From assembly GCF_009184895.1 (NCBI RefSeq), contig NZ_WESE01000013.1:1-64000 (forward strand): DNA of 64,000 nucleotides, read 5' to 3'. Each line of letters opens with the position of its first letter. Within the stretch, counting starts at the first letter, position 1. The notes under the pieces are model-generated. The model worked only from the letters and a program-made list of their open reading frames with translations, ran no database searches and was not told where the DNA came from. The translations under genes were made by a program, and so were the position numbers. This DNA comes from Nostocoides sp. F2B08. Its GTDB lineage: Bacteria > Actinomycetota > Actinomycetes > Actinomycetales > Dermatophilaceae. Of the stretch, positions 42,027 to 51,233 are shown one piece after another.

Positions 42027-42067
42027 GCGTCCTACCCTTCCAGATCCATCCCGCTGCGGGCGAGGCG

Positions 42068-43117
42068 TCACCGGGCCGAGGCGAGTCCGACGAGCCGGGC
42101 CGCCTTGAGCTCGGTCTCGGCCCACTCGAGGGCGGGGTCGGAGTCCCAGGTGATACCCGCGCCGGTCCCGAAGCACAGCTCCACGGCCGATGTACCGCCG
42201 GACTGCGCGCTGGGCCGGACGAAGAACGTGCGGATGCCCACTGCGAGTTCCGCCCGGAGGTGGTCCGGATCACGGGTATCGATCCAGCCGATCGCCCCGC
42301 AGTATGCGCCGCGCACCTCCGGCTCCAGGTCGCCGATAGTGCGCAGTGCACTGGACTTAGGAGCTCCGCTGACGGAGCCCGGAGGGAAGGTCGCCTCGAG
42401 GATCTCGCCCCAGCCGGTGGCGTCGCGTAGGTCGCCGGCGACGTAGGAGGTCAGGTGCACCAGGCCGGGGTGGTTCTCGACCGCGCACAGTGCCTCGACC
42501 TCGACGGTGCCCGGCTCACACACATGCGACAGGTCGTTGCGCACGAGGTCGACGATCATGACGTTCTCGGCGACGTCCTTCGGCAGGAGTGCATCGGCCG
42601 TCGTCGCCGTCCCCTTGATCGGCCCGGAGGTCACCCGCCGGCCGTCCACCCGCAGGTACAGCTCGGGCGACGCGCAGACGACCCCGACACCGGCCGATCG
42701 CACGTCGACCAGCCCCGCGTAGGGAGCCGGATTACCCTGCTCGAGGACGGCCGACAACGCGGCAAGATCGGGCCAGCCGGCGAGGTCGTGGCTGAGGACG
42801 CGGCAGAGGTTGACCTGGTACACCGTGCCGGCTGCGATCCGCCGCCGGATCTCCGCGACACCCTTCTCGTATGCGTCGCGCCCCATCGACGTTCGCCACC
42901 GCCCGGTGAGACCCGCCCAGGGTGAGCCCGACCGCGGGTGAACGGCGGCGTGAGCGGCACCACCGCATACCTCCTCGAAGCGGAGCGCGGTGATCTGCCC
43001 CTCGAAGGTCACGACGATCGCCCACCAGCCGGGCGGCAGGTCGCTCAGGTCCTCCCTGACCTCGGCGAGCCCTCGCGCCTCAACGGTGCCGAAGCGCGCG
43101 TGATCCACCCGAGCCAT
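42068..43117 (-). CDS. pabB: Aminodeoxychorismate/anthranilate synthase component I
   Basis: A 349-residue chorismate-binding enzyme. The C-terminal catalytic core is complete: GTVYQVNLCRVLSHDL, then GPIKGTATTADALLPKDVAE, VDLVRNDLSHVCEPGTVEVE, TFPPGSVSGAPKSSALRTI, and AVGIRTFFV. The short N-terminus is typical of PabB rather than TrpE. The glutaminase partner PabA is not in this window. It is 41 bases upstream of the pabC-like gene. Confidence 0.88.
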   Translation of the reverse strand: MARVDHARFGTVEARGLAEVREDLSDLPPGWWAIVVTFEGQITALRFEEVCGGAAHAAVHPRSGSPWAGLTGRWRTSMGRDAYEKGVAEIRRRIAAGTVYQVNLCRVLSHDLAGWPDLAALSAVLEQGNPAPYAGLVDVRSAGVGVVCASPELYLRVDGRRVTSGPIKGTATTADALLPKDVAENVMIVDLVRNDLSHVCEPGTVEVEALCAVENHPGLVHLTSYVAGDLRDATGWGEILEATFPPGSVSGAPKSSALRTIGDLEPEVRGAYCGAIGWIDTRDPDHLRAELAVGIRTFFVRPSAQSGGTSAVELCFGTGAGITWDSDPALEWAETELKAARLVGLASAR

Positions 43118-43249
43118 GGTACGGGCGGCCGAGCCCGACCCACCCACTGTGGGTGGCCCCGTCCGAACACCGCACACCGCGCCGGTCGACTGAACTAGCG
43201 TGTCCCGAGCGGGCCGAACCCGGTCGCACAGAGCGCGCATGCAGAGGAG

Positions 43250-44350
43250 ATGCAGGTGTCGACCGAGGCCACCATCGTCTTCGTCATCGTGGTCGCGGCA
43301 CGCTTCCTCGTCCCACTGCTCATCCCGCGCTACCCGCTGCCCGCGATCATCGCCTGTCTCGTCATCGACGGCGTCGACCAGACGGTGTTCCAGCTGTTCG
43401 GGTTCGACCCGCCCGGCTACCAGGGCTACGACAAGGCGATGGACCTGTTCTACCTGTCGATCGCGTTCCTCAGCACCCTGCAGAACTGGACCCGGACCGC
43501 CGCGGTCCAGATCGCCCGGTTCCTGTTCTTCTACCGGATGGTCGGCGTGCTCTTGTTCGAGCTGACGGGCATCCGCACACTCCTGTTGATCTTCCCGAAC
43601 ACCTTCGAGTACTTCTTCATCTTCTACGAGCTCGTGCGGCTGCGCTGGGATCCGCGCCGATTCGGCCTCCGCTTCTGGCTGCTGTCCGCCGCCGCGATCT
43701 GGATCTTCATCAAACTCCCCCAGGAGTACTGGATCCACGTCGCCCAGCTCGACCTGACGGACACGATGCGCAACGTGCCATGGTTCACTCCGGCACTCAT
43801 CGTCGCGGTCATCGCGCTGGTGGCAGTGGTCTGGTTCGTCGTCATCCCGCGGATGCCCACGCCGGACTGGTCCTGGAGGATCGCCCCGGAGCCATTGCCC
43901 GAGGAGATGGACACCGCCCGCGAGCGGGACGCCTGGATGGCGCGCAACCTCAAGGTGATCTCCTGGTGGTCGCTGGAGAAGGTCGCCCTCATCGGGCTGC
44001 TCGCAACGGTGTACGCCCGTATCTTGCCCGGCCTGAACGTCTCTGACCTGCGCATGTTCGTCGGCATCTCGATCTTCGTCCTCGCCAACGTCGTCGTGTC
44101 GCTGCTCGTCGCGCGACACGTGGGCAGTCGCTCGGGTCTGTTCGCCGCCTTCATGGCCCGCGTCGGCGTCAACATCGGCCTCGTCCTCATCGCCGGTCAG
44201 TTCGTGGGTGCTCGGGCCCTGTCGGTGAGCGACACGCTGTTCTTCGTCATGCTCCTGTCGCTGCTCATCACCTACCACGACCGGTTCGCCCCGGTCGGGG
44301 CGGTGCGAGTCGAGCACGACACGACCGACCCGGAGCCGGCCGGCCGCTGA
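43250..44350 (+). CDS. Polytopic membrane protein of unknown function
   Basis: A 366-residue protein with about eight hydrophobic segments (VFVIVVAARFLVPLLIPRYP; AIIACLVIDGVDQTVF; LFYLSIAFLSTLQNW; FLFFYRMVGVLLFELTGI; LLSAAAIWIFIKL; LIVAVIALVAVVWFVVIP; LIGLLATVYARIL; FVGISIFVLANVVVSLLV). The ATG at 43250 lies directly against GAGGAG, so GTG 43256 is the better start by spacing. I recognise no transporter or enzyme family. It converges with the Rieske oxidoreductase gene. Confidence 0.72.
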   Translation: MQVSTEATIVFVIVVAARFLVPLLIPRYPLPAIIACLVIDGVDQTVFQLFGFDPPGYQGYDKAMDLFYLSIAFLSTLQNWTRTAAVQIARFLFFYRMVGVLLFELTGIRTLLLIFPNTFEYFFIFYELVRLRWDPRRFGLRFWLLSAAAIWIFIKLPQEYWIHVAQLDLTDTMRNVPWFTPALIVAVIALVAVVWFVVIPRMPTPDWSWRIAPEPLPEEMDTARERDAWMARNLKVISWWSLEKVALIGLLATVYARILPGLNVSDLRMFVGISIFVLANVVVSLLVARHVGSRSGLFAAFMARVGVNIGLVLIAGQFVGARALSVSDTLFFVMLLSLLITYHDRFAPVGAVRVEHDTTDPEPAGR

Positions 44351-44360
44351 GCGGCCGGCC
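44338..44360. terminator. Strong GC hairpin between convergent genes
   Basis: GGCCGGCCGCT (44338-44348) is the exact complement of AGCGGCCGGCC (44350-44360), giving a stem of up to 9-10 bp with a tight loop. It overlaps the stop codon of the membrane protein and ends 5 bases before the Rieske gene's end. It lacks a T-run but is well placed as a bidirectional terminator. Confidence 0.6.
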
Positions 44361-44365
44361 CTGGG

Positions 44366-45889
44366 TCACTCCTCGCGACGTCCCAGTGGGCGCGTGGCCG
44401 GACCCTCGATGACGGCGCCCTCCATGGTGAACCGGGACGCGTGCAAGGGGCAGTCCCAGGTCTGCTCGGCGTCATTCCAGGACAGCACCCCGCCGAGGTG
44501 TGTGCAGACGGCGCTGACCGCACAGCGCCCCCGGTCGACCTCCGCCACCGCGGTCGGGGTGAGCGGGTTGCCCGTCACCCGCCCCTCCCCGTGGGCGATG
44601 TCCTTCGGCAGAGCCAACCGGGCTCGGTCACCGGCGAGGTGCGCCGCCACCCGCGCGTTGTGCTTCGCGGCATCGGCGACGCCGCGAATCGACGAGGTGT
44701 TGCCGCGGAACGCGCCCGCGTATGGAAGCGGGCTGCCCATGATGTCGGCGGTGATGATGTGGGCGGCGGCGGGGGCGTTCGTCAGGCCCCACTTGTTGTA
44801 TCCCGTCGCAACGAAAAGCGCTTCGTCGGTGCCCGGCACCGGTCCGATGCGCGGCATGGCACCCGCGGCGCGGTAGTCCTGGGCGGACCAAGCCCAGCGA
44901 AGCTCCCCGACCTCGAGGTACTCGCGGGCCCACTGGTCCAAGTCGTCGATGCACGCGCGTGTCGAGATCCGCGCGCCGACGGTGTGACCGTTGCCTCCGA
45001 CGAGGAGCAGGTCGCTCTCCCCCGCGGCGGTCGCCGGTGCCGTGCGCAGCGATCTCGTCCGCTTGTCGAGGGAGAGCGACATGCTGTGCGGCACCCGCGA
45101 CAGGTCGGCCTCGTAGGCCAGGACGTAGGAGCGCTCACCGGTGAGGCGGGCGAAGTCGAGGGTCCGGTCCAGGATGGGTGTCTGGGTGGCGAGGACCACC
45201 CGCTCACAACGAACGGCTCCGGCCTCCGTCTCGAGCCGCCATGGACGCCGCCAGTTCAGACCGGTGACCCGCACACCCTCGACGACGCGACCGCCGAGGC
45301 TCTCGAGCTCCTCGCGCAGAGCCCGCACGAGCGCCAACGGGTCGACCTGAGCCTGGTCCTCCAGCGAGATCGCCGACCGGACGGCGAAGGGCAGGTCATG
45401 CTCAACGAGCGGCTGCGCGTCGAGCCCGGCCGCCTGCACCGCGGACAGCTCGTCGCGCACCTTCCGCTCGCCCGAAGGAGTGACCGCGTACGTCACGGCG
45501 GTGTGGGTCTGGACCTCCACGCCTCTCGCCTGAGCGAGTTCGAGCAGCCAGGCCTGTCCCTCGCGGTTCGCGGTGACGTATGCGCTGGCCGCCTCCGCCC
45601 CGGCCGCGCGGCGAATGCCCTGCACAAGTGATCCCTGGAGCAGGCTTACCTTGGCGTTCGTGCGACCCGACGTGCCCGACCCGACGCGGCGGGCCTCGAT
45701 GACGAGGGGCTCGATGCCCTGCTGGGCCAACCGGACCGCCGTGCTCATCCCGGTGAGTCCGGCGCCGACGACGACGACCGTCGCCGACCGCGGCAGCTCC
45801 ACCCGCGAGGAGACCTCCTCAGGCGACTCGCCCCGGCGAGCCCACCACACCGCGTCGAGTCCGATGGCCGTCCGGTCGAGGTCCTTCAT
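44366..45889 (-). CDS. FAD oxidoreductase fused to a Rieske iron-sulphur domain
   Basis: A 507-residue protein. The N-terminal DAO-type FAD domain has VVVVGAGLTGMSTAVRLAQQ (residues ~38-58) and a late FVATGYNKWGLTNAPA. The C-terminal ~70 residues are a Rieske domain with CTHLGGVLSW and CPLHASRF, the usual two Cys and two His for a 2Fe-2S cluster. This architecture is the 'YhfW-like' group, expected to be a cytoplasmic oxidoreductase of unknown substrate. ATG 45889 follows GAGGAG at 6 bases. Confidence 0.92.
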   Translation of the reverse strand: MKDLDRTAIGLDAVWWARRGESPEEVSSRVELPRSATVVVVGAGLTGMSTAVRLAQQGIEPLVIEARRVGSGTSGRTNAKVSLLQGSLVQGIRRAAGAEAASAYVTANREGQAWLLELAQARGVEVQTHTAVTYAVTPSGERKVRDELSAVQAAGLDAQPLVEHDLPFAVRSAISLEDQAQVDPLALVRALREELESLGGRVVEGVRVTGLNWRRPWRLETEAGAVRCERVVLATQTPILDRTLDFARLTGERSYVLAYEADLSRVPHSMSLSLDKRTRSLRTAPATAAGESDLLLVGGNGHTVGARISTRACIDDLDQWAREYLEVGELRWAWSAQDYRAAGAMPRIGPVPGTDEALFVATGYNKWGLTNAPAAAHIITADIMGSPLPYAGAFRGNTSSIRGVADAAKHNARVAAHLAGDRARLALPKDIAHGEGRVTGNPLTPTAVAEVDRGRCAVSAVCTHLGGVLSWNDAEQTWDCPLHASRFTMEGAVIEGPATRPLGRREE

Positions 45890-46071
45890 GGTGTCTCCTC
45901 CGTCTCGTCGTGCGCCCGGCCGGTCCCCGCCTGGCGATCTCGTGCCGTCCACGTTCTCCCGGCTCCCAGGCATCGTCGCAGGTCCTCAGGGTCGACGGGT
46001 AGGTGAGCACCGCATACATCCCGATGCGTGCCGGGATCTGCAGAGTCCGGATCGGACGAGACCTCCGAGGT

Positions 46072-46557
46072 TCAAGCGGGGGACTCGCCCGAGGAGTCCC
46101 GTCCCCGGCGCAGACGGGGTGCCTGGTGATGGACCAGGGACTCGAGTATCTGGTCGATCAGCGACGCTCCACCGTCGTTCGCGGGGAACTCGACCTTGAC
46201 ATCGACCAGGTACTGGGTGAGGCCGTCGAGCCTGGCGGCCAACATCTGCAGCACGGCGAAGGCGGCCCGCGGCCGGTCGTGGAAGAACCGACCCGGATCC
46301 GCGATCACGTAGACCACCACATCGGTCTCGGCGCGGGCGGTCGCGGTCGCCGGCTTGCCGAGGATCCACGACATCTCGCCGAAGACGGCCCCCGGGAACT
46401 CGATCCTCGCGAACGGCGTGTGGTCGCGCTCGACCCTGACGCTGCCGGAGACGAGGACGAGAACGCGCTCCGGGCTGGAACCCTCGGCGACGAGAATGTC
46501 ACCGGCTTGGATGCGCTCCTCGGGCAGCCCGGCGCACTCCTCGAGCAACGTGGTCAC
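46072..46557 (-). CDS. Stand-alone cyclic-nucleotide-binding-domain protein
   Basis: A 161-residue protein with a single cNMP-binding (Crp-like) domain: IQAGDILVAEGSSPERVLVL, then SGSVRVERDH and FPGAVFGEMSWILGKPATAT, where GEMSWILGKPATAT is the phosphate-binding cassette region. The cassette Arg is replaced (PATATAR), so the ligand may not be cAMP. There is no HTH. It diverges from a two-component redox pair whose kinase also has a cNMP-like domain. Confidence 0.82.
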   Translation of the reverse strand: MTTLLEECAGLPEERIQAGDILVAEGSSPERVLVLVSGSVRVERDHTPFARIEFPGAVFGEMSWILGKPATATARAETDVVVYVIADPGRFFHDRPRAAFAVLQMLAARLDGLTQYLVDVKVEFPANDGGASLIDQILESLVHHQAPRLRRGRDSSGESPA

Positions 46558-46698
46558 GGGTCCATTATGTCCACCCGGTCCTCGAGCGGACGACGTCGGC
46601 CAGATGACGTCACCCGGATAGACAGAACCCGAGATCGATGATCACGACCGTGCGCTAGCCTGGCCCCCGGGTCCACCGGTGGGCCCGAAGGAGGACGG

Positions 46699-48360
46699 AT
46701 GTCCAGGGCCACGATCCTCGCTGTCGACGACGACCCACAGGTCTCGAGAGCGATCGCGCGGGATCTGCGTGCGCGCTACGGGTCGACATATCGAGTCGTC
46801 CGCGCGACGTCCGGAGAGGAGGCCCTCGGCATCGTCGCCGAGCTGGCCCTGCGCGCCCAGCAGATCGCCCTGCTGGTGTCCGACCAGCGGATGCCCGGGA
46901 TGACCGGGATCGAGCTCATGTCACGGGTACGAGAGACCTCCCCCGAGACCCGCCTGCTCCTCCTCACCGCCTACGCGGACACCGACGTCGCCATTCGGGC
47001 CATCAACGACATCGGGCTGGACTACTACATGTTCAAGCCGTGGGAACCGCCCGAGAACACGCTGTACCCCGTGGTCGACGACCTGCTGGAGGCGTGGCGC
47101 CGCGCCAACCCCGACGATGACGGCACGGTGCGGGTCATCGGTCACCTCTGGTCCGACCGCAGCTACGACGTCAAGATGTTCCTCGCCCGCAACCACATCC
47201 CCTACCGCTGGCTCGACCTCGAGCGCGACGACGAGGCGCAGCGCCTCGTCTCCCTGGCCGGCCACGACGAGCCCGCCGACCTGCCGCTGGTGCTCCTGCC
47301 CGACGCCGAGCCGCTGTGCAACCCGTCGAGCGTCGAGCTGGCCGAGGCGCTCGGCCTGCGCACGCGCGCCCAGCAGCCCCTCTACGACCTCTGCATCGTC
47401 GGCGGCGGCCCCGCCGGGCTCGCCGCGGCGGTCTACGGGGCCTCCGAGGGACTGCGCACCGTGATCGTCGAGCGCGACGCCCCCGGGGGCCAGGCCGGGC
47501 AGAGCGCCGCGATCGAGAACTATCTGGGGTTCCCGAAGGGCGTGTCGGGGGCGGACCTGACGCACCGAGCTGTGGCGCAGGCGGCTCGGTTCGGGGCTGA
47601 GACGGTTTTGGCGAGGGAGGTCGAGGGCCTGGAGCAGCGCGGGCCGGTCCACGCCGTGCGACTCGCCGACGGCGGTGAGGTCGAGAGCCGCGCCGTCCTC
47701 ATCGCGACCGGCGTGGCATACCGACGGCTCAACGCCGATGGGGTGGACCGCCTGGGATCGCGGGGGGTGTACTACGGCGCGTCAGCGAGCGAGGCGGCGC
47801 AGACGGTCGACCAGGTCGTCCACGTCGTCGGCGCGGCGAACTCGGCGGGACAGGCGGTCCTGAACTTCGCACGAGTCGCCCGCAAGGTCGTCATGCTCGT
47901 CCGGGGCAGCGGGCTCGCCGCGTCGATGTCGGAGTACCTCATCGACCGGATCTCTGCGTCGGAGAACGTCGAGGTGCGCTTCCAGACCGAGGTGGTCGCC
48001 GCGCACGGTGACGGTCACCTGGAGTCGGTCACCCTCGTCGACCGCGCCACAGGCACCGAGTATGACGAGGACACCAACTGGCTCTTCGTCTTCATCGGCG
48101 CGCTCCCCCGGACGGACTGGCTCGGGGACGACGTGGTCCGCGACGCCAAGGGCTTCCTCGTGACGGGACCGGACCTGCTTCGCGCCGAGTACCCGCAGCG
48201 ATGGCCGCTGACCCGGCCGCCCTTCGCGCTCGAGACGAGCGTGCCCGGCGTCTTCGCCGCCGGGGACGTCCGGCTCGACTCGATGAAGCGGGTGGCGTCG
48301 GCGGTCGGCGAGGGTGCGATGTCGGTCTATCTCGTCCACCGATACCTCACCACGGTCTGA
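46699..48360 (+). CDS. Response regulator fused to thioredoxin-reductase-like protein
   Basis: A 553-residue fusion. Residues 1-130 are a receiver domain with ILAVDDD, phosphoacceptor D62 (LLVSDQRMPGMTG) and the YMFKPWEPP Lys. Residues ~140-225 are a glutaredoxin/thioredoxin-fold remnant (HLWSDRSYDVKMFLARNHIP). Residues ~230-553 are a thioredoxin-reductase FAD domain with DLCIVGGGPAGLAAAVYGAS and FAAGDVRLDSMKRVASAVGE. The redox CxxC is absent (YYGASASEAAQT), so it cannot reduce thioredoxin in the normal way. It is translationally coupled (TGATG) to the kinase gene. Confidence 0.93.
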   Translation: MSRATILAVDDDPQVSRAIARDLRARYGSTYRVVRATSGEEALGIVAELALRAQQIALLVSDQRMPGMTGIELMSRVRETSPETRLLLLTAYADTDVAIRAINDIGLDYYMFKPWEPPENTLYPVVDDLLEAWRRANPDDDGTVRVIGHLWSDRSYDVKMFLARNHIPYRWLDLERDDEAQRLVSLAGHDEPADLPLVLLPDAEPLCNPSSVELAEALGLRTRAQQPLYDLCIVGGGPAGLAAAVYGASEGLRTVIVERDAPGGQAGQSAAIENYLGFPKGVSGADLTHRAVAQAARFGAETVLAREVEGLEQRGPVHAVRLADGGEVESRAVLIATGVAYRRLNADGVDRLGSRGVYYGASASEAAQTVDQVVHVVGAANSAGQAVLNFARVARKVVMLVRGSGLAASMSEYLIDRISASENVEVRFQTEVVAAHGDGHLESVTLVDRATGTEYDEDTNWLFVFIGALPRTDWLGDDVVRDAKGFLVTGPDLLRAEYPQRWPLTRPPFALETSVPGVFAAGDVRLDSMKRVASAVGEGAMSVYLVHRYLTTV

Positions 48361-49757
48361 TGGACCGCGCCGAGCTGCGAGACCTCGCTCTGTTCGACGG
48401 GCTCGACGACGCACGTCTCGACGCGCTGCTGAGCGCGGCCACCGAGCACAGGGCACGCCGCGGGGAGATCCTGTTCACGGAAGGGCGTCCGGCCGACAAC
48501 TGGTGGGTCCTGCTCGAGGGCACGATCGCCCTCGTCCGACAGGTCGGCACCGAACGCTCGGTGCTGGGATACATGACCACTCCCGGCCAGTGGGCCGGGG
48601 GTTTCGCGGCCTGGGACGAGTCGGGGGTGTACTTCGCCTCCGGCCGGGTCGAGAACCCCGGGCGACTGCTGAAGCTTGATGCCGGCGACCTACGCCGACT
48701 CGCCGAGGAGTGGTTCCCTTTCGGGGTCCACTTCATCGAGGGCTTCGTGAACACCGTGCGCCGGATCGAGTCGACCGCGCGTCAACGCGAGGCCCTCGTC
48801 GCCTTGGGAACGCTTTCCGCCGGGTTGGCGCACGAGCTGAACAATCCCGCGTCCGCGGCGACCCGCGCCGCGGACGGCCTCGAGGACTCGACGACGAACC
48901 TCCTCGATGCCCTGTCTCGGCTGGCCAGTGCGGGCATCTCCGCCGAGGCGTTCCGGGCCCTGAACGACCTTCGGCTCCGGATCAGCGACGGCGAGTCGGG
49001 CCTCGGCGCCCTCGCGCTGTCGGACCGCGAGGATGAGCTGTCCGACTGGATGCTCGACCATGGGGTCGAGGAGTCGTGGCGCATCGCGCCGTCTCTGGCC
49101 GCAGCCGGGGCGGACCTGGCCTGGTGTGAGGAGCTGGCGAACAGCGTGCCGCCGACCTCACTCACACCCGCTCTGGAGTGGGTGTCCGCGGCCGTGGCGA
49201 CGGGTGGGCTGCTCACGGAGGTCAAGGAGGCCACCGGCCGGATCTCCGCGCTCGTCTCCGCCGTACGCTCCTACTCGCAGATGGACCGGGCTTCGCTGCA
49301 GACCACGGACCTGGTCGAGGGTCTTGAGAGCACCCTCGTGATGATGGGGCACAAACTGGGCAGCGGCATCGAGGTCACGCGCCACTACGCCCCGGGGCTG
49401 CCCCCGATCGAGGCGATGGCAGGCGAGCTGAACCAGGTCTGGACGAACCTGGTCGACAACGCCATCGACGCGATGGAGGGGTCCGGCACGCTCGCCGTCT
49501 CAGCCCGCTCCGACGCCGTCGGATGGGTCGCCGTCGAGATCTCGGACACCGGGGGCGGCATGCCACCCGAGGTCCAGGCGCACGCGTTCGAGCCCTTCTA
49601 TACGACCAAGGATGTCGGCAAGGGGACTGGACTCGGCCTGGACATCTCGCGGCGCATCATCGTCGAGCGGCACTCGGGTGAGATCACCATCGATTCCGGT
49701 TCGACGGGCACGACGGTGCGGGTCCGGCTACCGATCCGCCACGTCGGGCGGACCTGA
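48360..49757 (+). CDS. Histidine kinase with N-terminal cNMP-binding-type domain
   Basis: A 465-residue kinase. Residues ~1-135 are a Crp-like ligand domain (LFDGLDDARLDALLSAATEH, then EGTIALVRQVG), which is probably the sensor. The H-box is GTLSAGLAHELNNPASAATR with H158. The HATPase part has WTNLVDNAIDAMEGSG, ISDTGGGMPPE and GTGLGLDISRRI. There are no membrane helices, so it is cytoplasmic. Its ATG overlaps the stop of the upstream regulator/thioredoxin-reductase fusion, its probable partner. Confidence 0.93.
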   Translation: MDRAELRDLALFDGLDDARLDALLSAATEHRARRGEILFTEGRPADNWWVLLEGTIALVRQVGTERSVLGYMTTPGQWAGGFAAWDESGVYFASGRVENPGRLLKLDAGDLRRLAEEWFPFGVHFIEGFVNTVRRIESTARQREALVALGTLSAGLAHELNNPASAATRAADGLEDSTTNLLDALSRLASAGISAEAFRALNDLRLRISDGESGLGALALSDREDELSDWMLDHGVEESWRIAPSLAAAGADLAWCEELANSVPPTSLTPALEWVSAAVATGGLLTEVKEATGRISALVSAVRSYSQMDRASLQTTDLVEGLESTLVMMGHKLGSGIEVTRHYAPGLPPIEAMAGELNQVWTNLVDNAIDAMEGSGTLAVSARSDAVGWVAVEISDTGGGMPPEVQAHAFEPFYTTKDVGKGTGLGLDISRRIIVERHSGEITIDSGSTGTTVRVRLPIRHVGRT

Positions 49758-49905
49758 TCCGAATGCGGGGGGCTCGCGAGAGCGTCGGCCTGCGACGTCC
49801 GGGCCCTTGAGGCGCAGCCCCGGGACGAGGAGAATGGCGCGGTCACCACATCGGCCGTGCACCGCTCGGGGCGGCCGCGGCTGACATCTGTGAGGAGGAT
49901 GCACC

Positions 49906-50298
49906 ATGCTCGACCACGCAACCGTCACCGCCAACATCCCGGCCGCCGATCTCGATCGAGCCAGGACGTTCTACGCCGAGAAGCTCGGAATGACCCCCGA
50001 CCAGGACATCGAGGGTGTCATGCTCGTGTACCGCACCGCGGGTGGTTCGACGTTCAGCATCTACCGGACCGACTACGCCGGGCAGGCCGGCCATACGATC
50101 GCCCAGTGGCACGTCGACGACGTCGACTCCTCGGTCCGGGACCTGCAGGCCAAGGGCGTCGCGTTCGAGCACTATGACGACATGCCGGGCGTCGAGTGGA
50201 ACGGCGACGTCGCCTCTATGGGAGACATGGGCAAGGCAGCGTGGTTCAAGGACAGCGAAGGCAACATCCTGTGCATCGACGACGGCTTCCCCGAGTAG
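49906..50298 (+). CDS. VOC-superfamily glyoxalase-like protein
   Basis: A 130-residue protein with the two-module VOC fold: LDHATVTANIPAADLDRART, then EGVMLVYRTAGGSTFSIYRT and HVDDVDSSVRDLQAKGVAF, ending AAWFKDSEGNILCIDDGFPE. The metal residues H4 and a C-terminal acidic residue (NILCIDD) are near the usual places. It has an AGGAGG site. The substrate is unknown. Confidence 0.87.
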   Translation: MLDHATVTANIPAADLDRARTFYAEKLGMTPDQDIEGVMLVYRTAGGSTFSIYRTDYAGQAGHTIAQWHVDDVDSSVRDLQAKGVAFEHYDDMPGVEWNGDVASMGDMGKAAWFKDSEGNILCIDDGFPE

Positions 50299-50477
50299 CG
50301 CCTCAGGACGCGAAGGCGCTGCACTTGCGCTGGCTGAGCTCGAGGTAGCTCGGTCAGTCCGCAGGGTTGGGGGGCGCTGGGTGCGATGTCCGATGTATCC
50401 ATCGTGACCTCCCGTCCGTCTATGGGTGTTCGTCTCGAGCGATCTCCCATGGAGGACATCATGAACCGCAACGTCGG

Positions 50478-51027
50478 ATGACCGGCCTGACCAGCGGCCT
50501 GGGACTGCTCCCCGTCATCGCCGCCGGCCAGATGCCGGGACTGCTCCGGTCCGCCCGGTCCCTGACGAGCGATCGAGGTCGCGCCGAGGACCTTGTCCAG
50601 AAGACGCTCGCACGAGCACTGCAGAAGCGCGATCAGCTCCGCGGCCAGTCGTCGCTCGCGACCTGGTTGCACCGGATCCTCCGCAACCTCGCGGTCGACA
50701 CACCGCTCGGCGCGACCGCGAGCTGCCGGCCGACGTGCCGACGTGCCGATGTGAAGGCGTGCATACGGTCGATGCCGTGGAGGTCGCAGCGCGAGCCGAG
50801 ACCCGCCCCGGGCTGCTGAGGCACTGACCCACCTCCCGGTCCGGCCGCAATGCGGTCTTGTTGCGCGACGCCGAAGGAACGACCATGACCGAGGTCGCCC
50901 GCATTCAGGGATCAGCCCGCCTGCCGCCAGACAACGGCTCCGCCGGGGACGGACGATGCTCATCACCGAGTCGGCCCGACGGCTCGCCCGTCGCGTTGAG
51001 CTGCACCTCGAGATCCCGACGCTCTGA
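50478..51027 (+). pseudogene. ECF sigma-factor gene, multiply frameshifted
   Basis: Pieces of one ECF sigma factor appear in different frames. Region 2 is intact from ATG 50478: LLRSARSLTSDRGRAEDLVQ followed by KTLARALQKRDQLRGQSSLA and TWLHRILRNLAVDT. Then the frame changes (RDRELPADVPTCRCEG ... VDAVEVAARAETR), then AAEALTHLPV, then NAVLLRDAEGTTMTEVARIQ, then LRRGRTMLITES to TGA 51027. Region 4 is thus present but out of frame in at least three places. It stands 206 bases before the giant multicopper oxidase and may once have controlled it. The short stretch after it (51028-51233) shows no gene. Confidence 0.75.
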
Positions 51028-51233
51028 TCGACCGGCTCGGAACGGCCGGAGGCGCACGTGGTCGCATGAGCCCTCCCAGGAGGACATCCCTCACCTCGGG
51101 GAGGCGTCGTCGCGTCGCCCGACTCGCACGCAGTTCCATGTTCGCTCCGGCGCAAGGTGGACGCAAGGTCGGCCCGAGACACTCCGCGTGAGGCCAGACC
51201 GCCGACGGGTGGTCCGGGAGCAAGGAGCCCGCC

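Noticed and set aside
44338-44360. The GGCCGGCC palindrome as a restriction or mobile-element inverted repeat
   Set aside because: It lies exactly between two convergent genes and overlaps a stop codon, so a terminator is the simpler explanation.
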